NCBI RefSeq assembly: GCF_003946645.1
Contig: NZ_RHOU01000007.1
Location: 60,471-124,470, forward strand
DNA from: Lapidilactobacillus wuchangensis
Lineage (GTDB): Bacteria; Bacillota; Bacilli; Lactobacillales; Lactobacillaceae
Length of the DNA: 64,000 nucleotides
Direction: 5' to 3'
Below the pieces are notes generated by a model that saw only the letters and a list, made by a program, of their open reading frames with translations, was not told where the DNA came from and made no database searches. How positions within the stretch are numbered: position 1 is the first letter of the stretch; each line of letters opens with the position of its first letter. Of the stretch, positions 27,272-37,071 are shown one piece after another. The translations under genes were made by a program, and so were the position numbers.

Positions 27272-27292
27272 GGACCGAAGCCAGTTCGATCC
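27272..27292 (-). other. Intercistronic hairpin after binding-protein gene
   Basis: GGATCGA pairs with TCGGTCC (one G-T or A-C position, 7-nt loop) followed by TTTC on the minus strand between the binding-protein and ATPase genes. Same layout as in the three CUT1 operons of the window. Confidence 0.55.
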
Positions 27293-27305
27293 TCACTCAC
27301 TTCAA

Positions 27306-28406
27306 TTATTCTTTTAATTGTGATTCTTTATAATAGTCGGTATCAATTAATTCAGCCTTGTAATTTTCTTTATCAACTGAAACTGGTTTAGACAGATAAG
27401 TTGGCACAACTTTCACACCATTATCATATGTTTTTGTATCATTAACTGGTACTTTCTTACCCGCACTAATGGCTTTAATCATTTCAATCGTATTTTTTGC
27501 TAAAATCCGAGTGTCTTTAAAGATTGTTTCAGTTTGCTCGCCGGCAATAATTGACTTAACCCCTGCAACAGTTGCATCTTGTCCAGTAATAACCGGTAAT
27601 GGCTTACTTTCAGATCCATAACCAACACCTTTAAGTGAGGAAATAATTCCTAAACTAATTGGATCATATGGCGATAAAACAGCATCTAAATTTTTATCAG
27701 TATAATTTGCACTTAAAAGGTTATCCATCCGAGCTTGTGCTGTTGATCCATCCCAACGTAGTGTCGCAATCTGATTAAATTTAGTTTGACCAGAAGGTAC
27801 AACTAGTTGCTTACTCTTAATGTAAGGTTTAAAGACGGACATGACACCATTGTAATTAATCAAAGCATTGTTATCGTCTGGAGAGCCACCAAACAATTCA
27901 ATGTTGAATGGTCCTTTTCCATCTTTCAATCCCAACTTGTCTTCAATATAAGATGCCTGTAAAACACCAACACCAAAATTATCAAACGTCGCATAATAGT
28001 CGACATATTTTGAATTCATTAACAAACGATCATAGGCAATTACTTTAATATTCTCTTTATGGGCTTTTTCTAAGACATCAGTTAAGGCTGAGCCATCAAT
28101 GGACGCAATTACTAATGTATCAACACCCTTAGTAATCATATTTTCAATTTGAGCAACTTGGTTTTCTACTTTATCTTCACCGTATTGCAAATCAGTTTTA
28201 TAGCCTAACTTCTTTAGTTCTTTGACCATGTTATTACCATCGGCAATCCAACGTTCAGCGGATTTAGTCGGCATGGCAATGCCTACATAACCTTTATTTC
28301 CCGCACTATCTCCAGAACTAGATTTTTTACTACACCCAGTTAATGCACCCAATCCCATTAACAAAGCCGCCATAGTAATTGCTACCTTTTTCAAATTAAT
28401 TTTCAT
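27306..28406 (-). CDS. CUT2 sugar-binding lipoprotein (ChvE/XylF/AraE-like)
   Basis: A 366-residue periplasmic-binding-protein type I fold with a lipobox LTGC (Cys25) and a Ser/Lys-rich linker. [13 protein letters not shown] near the mature N terminus and [16 protein letters not shown] are typical of ChvE/XylF-type aldopentose and aldohexose receptors. First gene of a four-gene operon. Substrate most likely L-arabinose or D-xylose, from the neighbouring araR-araDAB and three-component system. Confidence 0.88.
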   Translation of the reverse strand: MKINLKKVAITMAALLMGLGALTGCSKKSSSGDSAGNKGYVGIAMPTKSAERWIADGNNMVKELKKLGYKTDLQYGEDKVENQVAQIENMITKGVDTLVIASIDGSALTDVLEKAHKENIKVIAYDRLLMNSKYVDYYATFDNFGVGVLQASYIEDKLGLKDGKGPFNIELFGGSPDDNNALINYNGVMSVFKPYIKSKQLVVPSGQTKFNQIATLRWDGSTAQARMDNLLSANYTDKNLDAVLSPYDPISLGIISSLKGVGYGSESKPLPVITGQDATVAGVKSIIAGEQTETIFKDTRILAKNTIEMIKAISAGKKVPVNDTKTYDNGVKVVPTYLSKPVSVDKENYKAELIDTDYYKESQLKE

Positions 28407-28445
28407 GCACCTGAAACCTCCATCTCTGCATTTGATTACTTCGCT

Positions 28446-28460
28446 AGTATAGCGCTTACA
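28446..28460 (-). promoter_or_regulatory. -10 box and cre-like site of the CUT2 operon
   Basis: Minus-strand TATACT (28446-28451) with no good -35, as expected for a promoter that needs an activator. TGTAAGCGCTATAC (28447-28460) overlaps it and matches cre at 12 of 14 positions. The divergent response regulator is the likely activator. Confidence 0.6.
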
Positions 28461-28644
28461 TTTTTACGATTCATTAATTATCTTTTTAACAATTATTATT
28501 TTCTTTTGAATTCTATTCTGAATCTTGATTTTTTTTAGAATCTCTTAGATTTTTATTTTAAAGTTCCGATATATCAGCAAATAAAGCGCTTTTTCTGCTA
28601 AAATGAAGATAAATAAACTTGCTTATCTGCGGAGGATGTCCCTC

Positions 28645-29610
28645 ATGCGTAAAATATCTTTGCTATTCTTGCTCATCATATTTCTTTTTGCCGGTTGCAG
28701 TAAAGCGCCAACAAATGATGGCGTCCATAATCCAGTAATCGGTTTTTCACAGTCTGGCACAGAAAGTAGCTGGAGAAAAGCTCATACTAAATCGATCAAA
28801 ACCGAGCTTAAAAAGAACGACTATGAGGTACTTTATCGCAACGCCTTTATGAACCAGGAGCAGCAGCTTCAAGACGTACGAACTTTTATTTCATACAAAG
28901 TTGATTTAATCATTATCGCCCCCTTGCAGGAAGCAGGCTGGGATAACGTGTTGAGAGCGGCAAAGAAGGCCCATATCCCAGTAATTATTGTTGATCGTCA
29001 TATTGATACTGCGGATCAGACTTTATTCTTAACTCACATTGGGCCAAGTTTTAAAGCTGAGGGAAATCGAGCTGGCCTTTACGCTACCAACTACTTTGCT
29101 GAGAAGAAGCTTGATTCAATTGACATTCTCGAATTGGTTGGACTACCAGGAACTTCACCGAGTAAGTTAAGACATGACGGTTTTCGCGAAACAATTTCAC
29201 GAGATTCTAGAATGAAAATAACCTCAACGTTAGTAGGCAATTACACTAGAAATAAAGCTTATGATGTCGTTAATAAGTATCTGCAAACTCACAAAAATAA
29301 ATCATTCAACATTCTTTATAGTCATAGCGATGAAATGACCCTAGGAGCACTGTCAGCATTAAAAGAAAACCATATTAAACCCGGTCGAAATATTGTTGTG
29401 ATCACAATTGATGGGCAAGAGAATATCATTAAGAAGCTAGCTAATGGTGAAGTGAACTGTGTTGTTGAGTGCAACCCAGATGTTGGTTGGTATGTCGTTA
29501 ACGCCATTAATCGTCATTTTTCTGGTCATCAATTAGCTCACGAAATATATATTTCTGAAACAACCTTTTCTGAATCAAATATTGATAAAATCCCTACTAG
29601 AAATTATTAG
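28645..29610 (+). CDS. Sugar-sensing binding lipoprotein (AraP/XylFII-like)
   Basis: A 321-residue periplasmic-binding-protein type I fold. The ATG at 28645 is preferred over 28603 because GGAGG sits 9 nt upstream and it gives a clean lipoprotein signal (FLFAGC, Cys18). It lies 8 bp before a LytS/YesM-type kinase and a YesN-type regulator and is divergent from the CUT2 transporter. In Geobacillus AraPST and Clostridium XylFII-LytS-YesN, such a protein binds the pentose outside the cell and signals through the kinase; the same role is inferred. It does not have a permease or ATPase of its own. Confidence 0.85.
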   Translation: MRKISLLFLLIIFLFAGCSKAPTNDGVHNPVIGFSQSGTESSWRKAHTKSIKTELKKNDYEVLYRNAFMNQEQQLQDVRTFISYKVDLIIIAPLQEAGWDNVLRAAKKAHIPVIIVDRHIDTADQTLFLTHIGPSFKAEGNRAGLYATNYFAEKKLDSIDILELVGLPGTSPSKLRHDGFRETISRDSRMKITSTLVGNYTRNKAYDVVNKYLQTHKNKSFNILYSHSDEMTLGALSALKENHIKPGRNIVVITIDGQENIIKKLANGEVNCVVECNPDVGWYVVNAINRHFSGHQLAHEIYISETTFSESNIDKIPTRNY

Positions 29611-29618
29611 AGGTACTC

Positions 29619-31061
29619 ATGCGTTCAAATAAAAACTTAAGTATCAAACAAATATTTTCTCAAGTTAACCGACTAATGCTCATCTTTGCGATTTTGCCTC
29701 TATTAATTAGTGCCATTATGTATTCCAGACAAATCTTAGCCTATCAGCATACACTAACTAATATTCAAAACGCTAATAACATAGCAGCCAAAGTAGACAA
29801 TGATGTTCTAGAGGAAATGTGGGATGTTGTGACTGGTCAAATCACTGTTAAAAGATACGAACAGAAAAGTATTGTTCAGGAATTGCAAAATGAAATTAAT
29901 ACATTACAAAAAAATATTACTACCAGTGAAGAACGAAGTGTTTTGGATGTATCTTCTCGGGTAATTGATACACTTAATGATCAGCAAAACGAGATTATTA
30001 CTAATCTGGCTCATGATAATTCATATGATGCAAATACCGAGATAATGACACAGGTGAAGTCTGCTACAACACTGCTATCAAAAATATTGCAAGAATTTGT
30101 TCGAATTGAAATTAATATGGCCAACAGTAAGAATCAAGAATTGATTCATTCGTTTGTTTTTTTAACGTTATTTGAAGTAGTCCTTGTTATAATCGCCATT
30201 TATATTTCTCAAAAGAATCATCGTTTTTTAGTTAAAAACGTGGAACAACCATTGCACAATTTGGCTGAAATTTCCACTGAACTTTCAAAGGGACACTTTA
30301 ACTATCGCTTATCAGTACCACAAACACCAGAGCTGGCAGCACTAACCATGAGTCTAAATAATATGGCCGATAACCTAGTTCGTTTACTCGAAGAAAACGC
30401 TCAGAAACAATATTATTTGGCACAAAGTGAAGCACGAGTTTTACAAGCACAAATCACACCGCATTTTGTTTACAACAGCGTTGATGCCATTATTGCGCTT
30501 ATTGAGCAGCAGCAATATGAGGAGGCTAAAGAATTAACATTTGCACTCTCAGACTTTTTTAGAATTTCTCTAAGCAAAGGTAAAGACTGGATACCTATTG
30601 ACACTGAAATTCGACATGCAACTGATTACTTGAAAATTCTAAAAATACGTTATGGCGAAATGCTTAACTATCAAGTCAATATACCACCAGAAATAAAATC
30701 TTATCGAATGTTAAAAATGATTTTACAACCAATTATTGAGAACGCTATTTACCATGGAATTAAATTTACCCGACGTGTTGGCTTAGTAACACTGTCTGCA
30801 AAAATTACTGGAACTAATATTATTTTTACAGTCACTGATAATGGTATCGGGGTAAAGCCAGAACGACTAAAAGAAATTACAACAGAATTAAAACGTGGTA
30901 TTGAATCAGACACTAGTATTGGTTACGGCCTCTTCAATGTAAACAAACGATTATTACTTTATTATGGCAAAGATGCTGCAATTGATTTCAAAAGTAATTA
31001 TGGTCAGGGAACGACTGTTGTAATAACAGTCCCTAAAAAAGGAGCTAGCGAGCGTGTATAA
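29619..31061 (+). CDS. Sensor histidine kinase, LytS/YesM type (AraS/LytS-like)
   Basis: A 480-residue kinase: helix 1 (about 18-37), extracellular helical domain (about 38-175), helix 2 (about 176-197), HAMP (about 200-255), His_kinase domain with phospho-acceptor His282 in ITPHFVYNS, and an ATPase domain with ENAIYHG and DNGIGVKP. The N-terminal extracellular part would contact the sugar-binding lipoprotein encoded just upstream. Its stop overlaps the regulator start by 8 bp, so they are coupled. Confidence 0.93.
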   Translation: MRSNKNLSIKQIFSQVNRLMLIFAILPLLISAIMYSRQILAYQHTLTNIQNANNIAAKVDNDVLEEMWDVVTGQITVKRYEQKSIVQELQNEINTLQKNITTSEERSVLDVSSRVIDTLNDQQNEIITNLAHDNSYDANTEIMTQVKSATTLLSKILQEFVRIEINMANSKNQELIHSFVFLTLFEVVLVIIAIYISQKNHRFLVKNVEQPLHNLAEISTELSKGHFNYRLSVPQTPELAALTMSLNNMADNLVRLLEENAQKQYYLAQSEARVLQAQITPHFVYNSVDAIIALIEQQQYEEAKELTFALSDFFRISLSKGKDWIPIDTEIRHATDYLKILKIRYGEMLNYQVNIPPEIKSYRMLKMILQPIIENAIYHGIKFTRRVGLVTLSAKITGTNIIFTVTDNGIGVKPERLKEITTELKRGIESDTSIGYGLFNVNKRLLLYYGKDAAIDFKSNYGQGTTVVITVPKKGASERV

Positions 31062-32616
31062 AACTTTCATTGTTGAAGACGAGCATCTAATTCGTGATAG
31101 TCTAAGAACTCAAATTATGAAGTTAAGTCAACAATACAACATTTCCTACGCTGGAGAGGCCAGCGATGGTGAAATGGCTCTGGCGTCAATAATTGAATTA
31201 CAGCCAGATATTATTATTTCTGACATTAAAATGCCTTTTATGGATGGCATCTCTTTTGCCAAAGAGGCGCGAAAGATTTTGCCATGGTGTCGAATTATTT
31301 TTATAAGTGGTTTTGATGATTTTGAATATGCTAAAGGCGCTATTCAGGTACAGGCAGATAATTATCTTCTTAAACCAATTAAAAACGAAGAACTGACTAA
31401 AACAATTATTGAAGCAATTAAAAACCTAGATTTAGCTAAGCAAAACCAACAGATTAAATCCGAAAGTTCACTCTTTTCTGACATTCAAAAAAGTAACTTT
31501 CTCGATGAGCTATTTAAGAACGAGTTAACAGTTCCTGAGACGCTGGAAAAGGCAGATAACCTTTTCCAGCGCCAATTGGCAGGAAAAAACTATACTGTCT
31601 TACTGGCAAATAATCATTACAATAATTCATTAGCTGATTATACTCAATTTAGTAAATATTTAAATTACCTATTTATAACTAATCCCAATACCATCTTTTC
31701 CAGTATGTCTTCGAATTATATTAAATTTCTCGTTTTTGCTAATAATCGTGTAAGCACTTTGGAAACTAGCTATCAAATTGCGAATACTCTAATTCATGAA
31801 TTAGACCGAAACATAATTGGTAATATTGCCGTTGGGATTGGCCCTGTTGTTGAACGGCTCAGTGATATTTCTTTTTCTTTTGAAAACGCTCAAAACTTAT
31901 TATCAACCTATGGTAACGTTCGTACTGAAAAGATTATTAGTTTTGAGGACGATATGAAGGAAGGCGAGCTCTCCCCAACTCATCCTTTCAAAATGGATCT
32001 TGCTAAAGAAATTACGGAACTTTCAACAAAGAATCATGACTACTTAATTCAAAGACTGATGCAAACTCAAGGAAGCCATGAGCGAACAAGGATGTTTCGT
32101 TTCTTCATATTGACTGAATTACGAGGATTAATTCAGCGCCGAGGTGATTTTGACGAATCTTATTCAGCTGAATTAACTAATCTAAATGACTTAATCTCAA
32201 TCGCCAATAATAACGAAGAATACCAGGATATTTTAGTCTCTGCTATTAATTACTTGCGCAAAACAAAAATTCAACCTTCAATGTCTAAATATCAAAGTGT
32301 CATCAATCAAGCAATTAATTATATTAACGCTAATTATACTGATCCCGATATTTCACTAAATTCAGTTGCGGCAGTTGTTTCACTTAGTCCTGCACATTTT
32401 AGCACCATATTTTCACAGTCATTAAATCAAACATTTATTGAATATTTAACTGAACAAAGAATAAAATATGCAAAAATGCTACTAACCAATTCCAATAAAA
32501 GACTAGCCGAAATTGCGCTAGACATTGGTTACAACGATCCAAATTATTTCAGCTTTCTCTTTAAAAAGAAACAAGGAATATCACCTACTGAATATCGCCA
32601 GAAGTTTATGAACTAA
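31054..32616 (+). CDS. Response regulator, YesN/AraC type
   Basis: A 520-residue regulator starting at GTG inside the kinase stop region. The receiver domain (1-125) has the acidic pair near VEDEH, phospho-acceptor Asp57 (ISDIKMP) and Lys in YLLKPI. A middle region of unknown fold follows (130-410), then two AraC-type helix-turn-helices (about 415-520, ending IGYNDPNYFSFLFKKKQGISPTEYR). It should activate the divergent CUT2 transporter operon. No clear terminator follows; the small RNA promoter begins about 57 bp downstream. Confidence 0.93.
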   Translation: MYKTFIVEDEHLIRDSLRTQIMKLSQQYNISYAGEASDGEMALASIIELQPDIIISDIKMPFMDGISFAKEARKILPWCRIIFISGFDDFEYAKGAIQVQADNYLLKPIKNEELTKTIIEAIKNLDLAKQNQQIKSESSLFSDIQKSNFLDELFKNELTVPETLEKADNLFQRQLAGKNYTVLLANNHYNNSLADYTQFSKYLNYLFITNPNTIFSSMSSNYIKFLVFANNRVSTLETSYQIANTLIHELDRNIIGNIAVGIGPVVERLSDISFSFENAQNLLSTYGNVRTEKIISFEDDMKEGELSPTHPFKMDLAKEITELSTKNHDYLIQRLMQTQGSHERTRMFRFFILTELRGLIQRRGDFDESYSAELTNLNDLISIANNNEEYQDILVSAINYLRKTKIQPSMSKYQSVINQAINYINANYTDPDISLNSVAAVVSLSPAHFSTIFSQSLNQTFIEYLTEQRIKYAKMLLTNSNKRLAEIALDIGYNDPNYFSFLFKKKQGISPTEYRQKFMN

Positions 32617-32672
32617 CCTAATTACCATTACCTAAAAAAATAGTCTGTTATGCAGATAATTCCGCAAACAAA

Positions 32673-32702
32673 TTGGCCAAATGAGTACCTTCATGCTACA
32701 AT
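32673..32702 (+). promoter_or_regulatory. Promoter of the antitoxin-like small RNA, copy 1
   Basis: Plus-strand -35 TTGGCC (32673-32678) and -10 TACAAT (32697-32702), 18 bp apart. The equivalent promoter in copy 2 is at 58936-58964. Confidence 0.65.
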
Positions 32703-32708
32703 GAAGAT

Positions 32709-32823
32709 ACTAAAAGAAGCGTCCAGGCGGTATACTGAACGCTCCACATGAAGCCGTTATAATGGTGGCTGTTATTTTTGTTGTAAAACCGCTAACTTGC
32801 CAAAGTGATCAGCGGTTTTTTTG
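32709..32823 (+). ncRNA. Putative type I antitoxin RNA, copy 1
   Basis: A stretch of about 115 nt with no credible ORF, ending in an intrinsic terminator (ACCGCT/AGCGGT stem, 32788-32815, then seven Ts). It converges on the holin-like toxin gene at 32826-32915 and shares the terminator palindrome with it. A related RNA at 58971-59082 keeps the stems: AGCGT/ACGCT here is AGTG/CACT there, a compensating change. The terminator arm ACCGCTAAC (32788-32796) is repeated in direct orientation as ACCGCTTAAC (32992-33001) in the toxin leader, so the two RNAs can pair at both ends. Confidence 0.65.
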
Positions 32824-32825
32824 TG

Positions 32826-32915
32826 CTATTTTTTTCGATAATCGCTGGCTGTCAGTAGTGTAATGACAAACATGCCAAAGCACAACATTAAATCCAGCGT
32901 ATCTTTAACAGACAC
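32826..32915 (-). CDS. Holin-like type I toxin, copy 1 (29 aa)
   Basis: A 29-residue membrane peptide starting at GTG (32913-32915) with AAAGGAG 6 nt upstream. It begins MSVKDTLDLMLCFGMFVITL and ends in a short charged tail (DYRKK), the pattern of the putative holin-like toxin family (Hol_Tox). A paralogue (59087-59176) shares 9 of the first 10 residues and the same length. The mRNA would have a leader of about 100 nt. Overexpressed peptides of this kind depolarise the membrane; translation is presumably blocked by the convergent RNA at 32709-32823. Confidence 0.72.
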   Translation of the reverse strand: MSVKDTLDLMLCFGMFVITLLTASDYRKK

Positions 32916-33071
32916 TTGCTGCTCCTTTCATTGAAGTCTGTCTGCTTTAGGATTTTTCCATCAGCATCAGTCCCTTCCAATCAGAACAGCCACCGCTTAA
33001 CCTCTCCATGTATCATTAGACTAACATATTGATCATTAGTTATCAATTCAACTTCTAATAATTTGATTTCT

Positions 33072-34289
33072 TTAACTTAATTGGAGCCAGACAGCACTTC
33101 CCTGTTTATCCATACCAAGCAAGTAATTTCTCCACGCGGCTAATTCCCAATCATAGCTACGAACAACTAAATAGCTGGTCAAGGTATCTAATAGCGCTTG
33201 ATTAATGACTACTTGGTGGCTAGGGATTAGTTCAGATGTGGCCGGCCAGCGAATAATTTCACCAGTCTGTTGCTCATTTATATTTTGCTCCAATTGAATT
33301 TGTTGCTCACCAGGATGATAAAAATTGGGCGATACCACCGGCCAGCCATTGTTTAGCCAGTACAACTTGCGAATAAAACCATACGAACTATTTTGCAAGG
33401 CGTGGTCACGAACATGGTGGACCATAAACTGTTGCTGGTCATCAGTGAAAATTGAATTATGACCAGGGGCAACCCAAGGATAGTGTTCGGCAAATTGATA
33501 ACTACCTAGAATCTTGGTACCAATTTGACCATAGTCAGTGCCTTCAGGATAAATAACAGAATTGCTCTTAAAGTCCACATAAGGTCCGGTGATTTCTCGT
33601 GATCTTGCCACGCGAACATGATACGACCAGGTCAACGAATCGTACGACATAAACAAATAATAATAATCTTGATCTGATTGATATTGAATAAAACAACCTT
33701 CAATGGCACCATCTTGTGCTCGACTTGGTCGTTGGGCGATTTGAGTCCCCTCATCATTGGCAACCTTGGTAAAACCAGTTTTCGCATCAATCGCCACAAT
33801 ATAAATTCCACCGAAGAACGATCCGTAGACTAGCCAATAATCACCATTACGATCTGCAATTAAGTTTGCATCAATGGCATTTTGGCCATGTTGCTGGCCA
33901 TTGGTTTTCACAACAAGGCCTTGATCTTGCCAAGGACCAGCTGCACGATCGGCCGTCGCCAGACCAATGCAGGATGTACGACTGCCAAATGTCGAAGCAG
34001 AATAATACATCAGAAACTTGGTGCCAACCTTTTTAACTTCTGGGGCCCACAATCCGCTAGCCTGACTCCATTGCCTGGCTACTGCTGGAACGCCGGGCAA
34101 AGCAGTTCGCAAATATTGCCAATGTTGTAAATCCGCAGAAACTCGAATTTGGGCACCAGCTGTTGGCTTACCGTCTACCGCGGTATCTGTGGAAAACAGG
34201 TAATACTTATCTTGATCTTTAACGATTGTCGGATCATGAACGCCAATCAAGCCCCATTGATCTTGAGCCCATTTTGTTTGCGAAATCAT
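33072..34289 (-). CDS. GH43 arabinanase-type enzyme, cytoplasmic (GH43_5-like)
   Basis: A 405-residue GH43 beta-propeller with Asp19 (VHDPTI), Asp140 (NAIDANL) and Glu197 (AIEGCF) as the catalytic triad, and YGSFFGGIYI (155-164). No signal peptide, so it would act inside the cell on short 1,5-arabino-oligosaccharides. Sequence style is that of arabinan endo-1,5-arabinosidases. It follows the terminator at 34327-34363, and no promoter is evident in the short gap, so readthrough from the arabinan operon is possible. Confidence 0.85.
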   Translation of the reverse strand: MISQTKWAQDQWGLIGVHDPTIVKDQDKYYLFSTDTAVDGKPTAGAQIRVSADLQHWQYLRTALPGVPAVARQWSQASGLWAPEVKKVGTKFLMYYSASTFGSRTSCIGLATADRAAGPWQDQGLVVKTNGQQHGQNAIDANLIADRNGDYWLVYGSFFGGIYIVAIDAKTGFTKVANDEGTQIAQRPSRAQDGAIEGCFIQYQSDQDYYYLFMSYDSLTWSYHVRVARSREITGPYVDFKSNSVIYPEGTDYGQIGTKILGSYQFAEHYPWVAPGHNSIFTDDQQQFMVHHVRDHALQNSSYGFIRKLYWLNNGWPVVSPNFYHPGEQQIQLEQNINEQQTGEIIRWPATSELIPSHQVVINQALLDTLTSYLVVRSYDWELAAWRNYLLGMDKQGSAVWLQLS

Positions 34290-34326
34290 TTCATTAAACT
34301 CCTCTCAAAAATAGCTAAACTAAATA

Positions 34327-34363
34327 AACACCCTCAGAATCAAACCTGAATTCTGAGGGTGTT
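34327..34363 (-). terminator. Terminator of the arabinan operon
   Basis: A perfect 14-bp stem AACACCCTCAGAAT/ATTCTGAGGGTGTT with a 9-nt loop, followed by TTTATTT on the minus strand, 14 bp after the Cys-rich gene. Confidence 0.85.
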
Positions 34364-34376
34364 CTGACTTAATGTG

Positions 34377-34631
34377 TCACCATTTATTTAAGGGACACTT
34401 TTTATTATTTAAACTGGCGCGGAATCGACAGTAACAACCGCACTTCTGACAAAGACCATTTTGAAAAAAGGGACAAGTTCGGCAAATTGCCAAACGCTGC
34501 TCACGTAAATCGTCGGTCACAAAATGGCCCACTTCCAGAGCAAGCTGTTCGTCAATTAGTGCTTCAGTATCTTGGCGATCAAGGCCTTCTAATAAATCGC
34601 AGCGAATACAATTATTTTGACGTTTTGACAT
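34377..34631 (-). CDS. Small Cys-rich protein (DUF6171-like)
   Basis: An 84-residue cytoplasmic protein with nine Cys in pairs: CIRC (8-11), then [12 protein letters not shown] and a final C near the end. The spacing suggests one or two zinc or Fe-S sites. It resembles small uncharacterised proteins of the DUF6171 type. Its ATG overlaps the end of the GH51 gene by 20 bp in another frame, so it is translated in step with that gene and is the last of the arabinan operon. Function unknown. Confidence 0.75.
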   Translation of the reverse strand: MSKRQNNCIRCDLLEGLDRQDTEALIDEQLALEVGHFVTDDLREQRLAICRTCPFFQNGLCQKCGCYCRFRASLNNKKCPLNKW

Positions 34632-36063
34632 GTAAAGTCACAACACTCATTGCTGGAATTGTTGCAGTGACACTTTGCCCAGATAACTGCACGTTCTGCA
34701 ATTTTTCTGGTGCAACGGCATCTGGTTGATCAAAGTCGTTATGCTGATCCATCACTTGACCACTTAATACCTCACCAGTAACTGCCGTAATTGCTTCGTC
34801 GAAGTCAACCTGTAAATCATCAGCTGCATCCAAGCCATAGTTGCATAAGGAAACTAGATATTCCCCGTCTTTTTTTGAAACAGAAACACTAGTTGTTGCT
34901 GCTAACTGCTGATCAGTGACCATTGTTTCAGCATCTTGATGGTCCAGAAACATTTTGAACACATAGTATGTTGGTGTCTTAACCATTTTGGCACCATCTG
35001 TCAAAATCATCGCCTGCAAAACATTAACCATTTGGGCAATGTTCGCCATTTGTACCCGGTCAGCATGATCTTGGAAAATATGCAAGGTAATTGCAGCAAT
35101 CATTGCATCACGAATCGTATTTTGTTGATATAAGAAGCCTGGATTAGTCCCAGGTTCCACGGCCAACCATGAGCCCCACTCGTCCACAATCAAGCCAACG
35201 CGTTTATCAGGGTCATATTTATCCATGATGGCACTATGTTTAGTGACTAATTCGTCCATCTTTTGAGCACTCTTAATGAGGGAGAACCATTCTTTTTCTG
35301 GGAAACCCAAAGCAGGTCGTTTGTCTTCCCATTCTGAGGCCAATGCATAATGATGCAAGCTAATGCCATCCATTAATGGCGCAGCATTTTTCATTAAAAC
35401 GTCCATCCAATTGTAATCATCAATATTAGGACCGGAAGCAATCTTATAAATTGGTTCTGCACCATTATAATTACGGACAAAGGTTTGATAGCGGCGATAC
35501 AAATCTGAATAGTATTCAGGTCGCATGTTACCACCGCAACCCCAGCTTTCGTTGCCGACGCCAAAGAATTTCACGTGCCAAGGATCAGGATGACCATTTT
35601 TAGCCCGTAGATCGGCCATTGGTGAAATCCCATTAAAGGTCATATATTCAACCCATTCTGACATTTCTTGAACTGTGCCACTACCAACATTACCGTTAAT
35701 ATAGGCTTCAGTATTTAGTTGTCGACAAAGTTCGAAAAATTCATGGGTACCAAAGTGGTTGTTCTCAACGACACCACCCCAATTGGTATTCACAATTTTT
35801 TTACGATCTTCGCGCGGTCCAATACCGTCACGCCAATGATACTCATCAGCAAAACAGCCACCTGGCCAACGAAGAACGGGCACCTTAATTTCTTTTAGTG
35901 CTTGAACAACATCAGAACGAATGCCGTTAACGTTGGGAATATCTGAGTCTTCACCAACCCAAAGTCCTTCATAAATACAGCGACCTAAATGCTCCGAAAA
36001 TTGGCCATAGAGATACTTGCTGATTTTATGGCGTTGTTGATTATGAACAGTAATTTTTGACAT
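34612..36063 (-). CDS. GH51 alpha-L-arabinofuranosidase, copy 1
   Basis: A 483-residue family 51 enzyme with LRWPGGCF (64-71), acid/base Glu172 in VGNESW and nucleophile Glu295 in VDEWGSW, then the C-terminal beta domain. No signal peptide: cytoplasmic removal of terminal L-arabinofuranose. It differs clearly from the GH51 at 40951-42450, so the two likely have different linkage preference (1,5- against 1,2/1,3-branches), which cannot be assigned here. Preceded by the GH43 gene with a 17-bp gap. Confidence 0.93.
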   Translation of the reverse strand: MSKITVHNQQRHKISKYLYGQFSEHLGRCIYEGLWVGEDSDIPNVNGIRSDVVQALKEIKVPVLRWPGGCFADEYHWRDGIGPREDRKKIVNTNWGGVVENNHFGTHEFFELCRQLNTEAYINGNVGSGTVQEMSEWVEYMTFNGISPMADLRAKNGHPDPWHVKFFGVGNESWGCGGNMRPEYYSDLYRRYQTFVRNYNGAEPIYKIASGPNIDDYNWMDVLMKNAAPLMDGISLHHYALASEWEDKRPALGFPEKEWFSLIKSAQKMDELVTKHSAIMDKYDPDKRVGLIVDEWGSWLAVEPGTNPGFLYQQNTIRDAMIAAITLHIFQDHADRVQMANIAQMVNVLQAMILTDGAKMVKTPTYYVFKMFLDHQDAETMVTDQQLAATTSVSVSKKDGEYLVSLCNYGLDAADDLQVDFDEAITAVTGEVLSGQVMDQHNDFDQPDAVAPEKLQNVQLSGQSVTATIPAMSVVTLHVKTSK

Positions 36064-36080
36064 GAAGTTAATTATCCTTT

Positions 36081-37040
36081 CTAGTTGTCGCCAGGCTCAC
36101 CGAATACTGGAAATCCCTGATCATCCCAAGTAAAAGCTTGGGCATAGGCATGTCGATCAGGATTAGCTAAGGAATCACCGGTAATACCGTGATTATCATA
36201 AGGACGAGCGTGATAAACCAAAATATCGGTTTGCCCATCTGGCGTCGTTGTAAAACTATTGTGACCGGGACCAAACAAATGATTCTTGGGTGAACTCTTG
36301 AAAACTGGGTGATCAATTTTGTGCCAAGAATAGGCATCAAGTAAATTACTGTCTGCATCAGCCCAAAGTAAGCCCATGGCATAATTCTCGTCAGTGGCGC
36401 TCCCGGAATAAGTAATCAATACCCGATGATTCCGAATCAAAACTGCTGCGCCCTCATTAACTTTAAAACCAATTTTTTCCCAAGAATGCTCGGGAATTGA
36501 GAGTAAAGTTGGTGCGGTGGCTAAAGTCCAGGGATTACTCATTTTTGCTAAGTAGAGGTTCGAATTGCCCGGAATTGCTGGTGCTTGCTGGGCCCATAAA
36601 TAATAAAGTTCATTTTTAAATTCGAACACAGTGGCATCAAGGCTAAAACTATCCTGTGGCGTTTTAATCTGCCCTTTAACTTGCCAATTCGTGGTCATTG
36701 GTGATGTTTCGGAACATTCAATAACGAACATCCGGTGATGGTGTTGTGCATTACGCACTGACTCATCATCAGCAGCGGCAAAATAGATATACCACTTGCC
36801 ATTGAGATAATGAATTTCCGGCGCCCAAATCAAACGACTCATAATGCCAGTTGCTGGCGCCTGCCAAACACTCACACGTTCCCCATTTTCTAGTTCTGAC
36901 AAATGGCGAGCACGTCGAACTTCAATTTCCTGATAACCCGGCACTGAACCAGTAAAATAATAATAACCATCCGTATGATAATATACCCAAGGATCGGCAC
37001 GTTGTAGGACGATCGGTTGTTTTTGTTCCGCTTCTTGCAT
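36081..37040 (-). CDS. GH43 exo-arabinofuranosidase-like (GH43_26 type)
   Basis: A 319-residue compact GH43 beta-propeller with Asp16 (RADPWV), Asp135 (SLDATV) and Glu196 (VNEGAAV). Motifs such as [18 protein letters not shown] and PGHNSF are those of subfamily 26 exo-alpha-1,5-L-arabinofuranosidases. No signal peptide. It releases L-arabinose from imported 1,5-oligomers. In the middle of the arabinan operon, 31 bp after the YesL-like gene. Confidence 0.87.
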   Translation of the reverse strand: MQEAEQKQPIVLQRADPWVYYHTDGYYYFTGSVPGYQEIEVRRARHLSELENGERVSVWQAPATGIMSRLIWAPEIHYLNGKWYIYFAAADDESVRNAQHHHRMFVIECSETSPMTTNWQVKGQIKTPQDSFSLDATVFEFKNELYYLWAQQAPAIPGNSNLYLAKMSNPWTLATAPTLLSIPEHSWEKIGFKVNEGAAVLIRNHRVLITYSGSATDENYAMGLLWADADSNLLDAYSWHKIDHPVFKSSPKNHLFGPGHNSFTTTPDGQTDILVYHARPYDNHGITGDSLANPDRHAYAQAFTWDDQGFPVFGEPGDN

Positions 37041-37071
37041 AATTAACTCCCTACTAAAATTAAAAATAATA

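Noticed and set aside
32761..33001. Inverted GGTGGCTGTT / AACAGCCACC pair as the antitoxin pairing site
   Set aside because: It would put the same, not complementary, sequence in both RNAs; the direct ACCGCT(T)AAC repeats explain pairing better.
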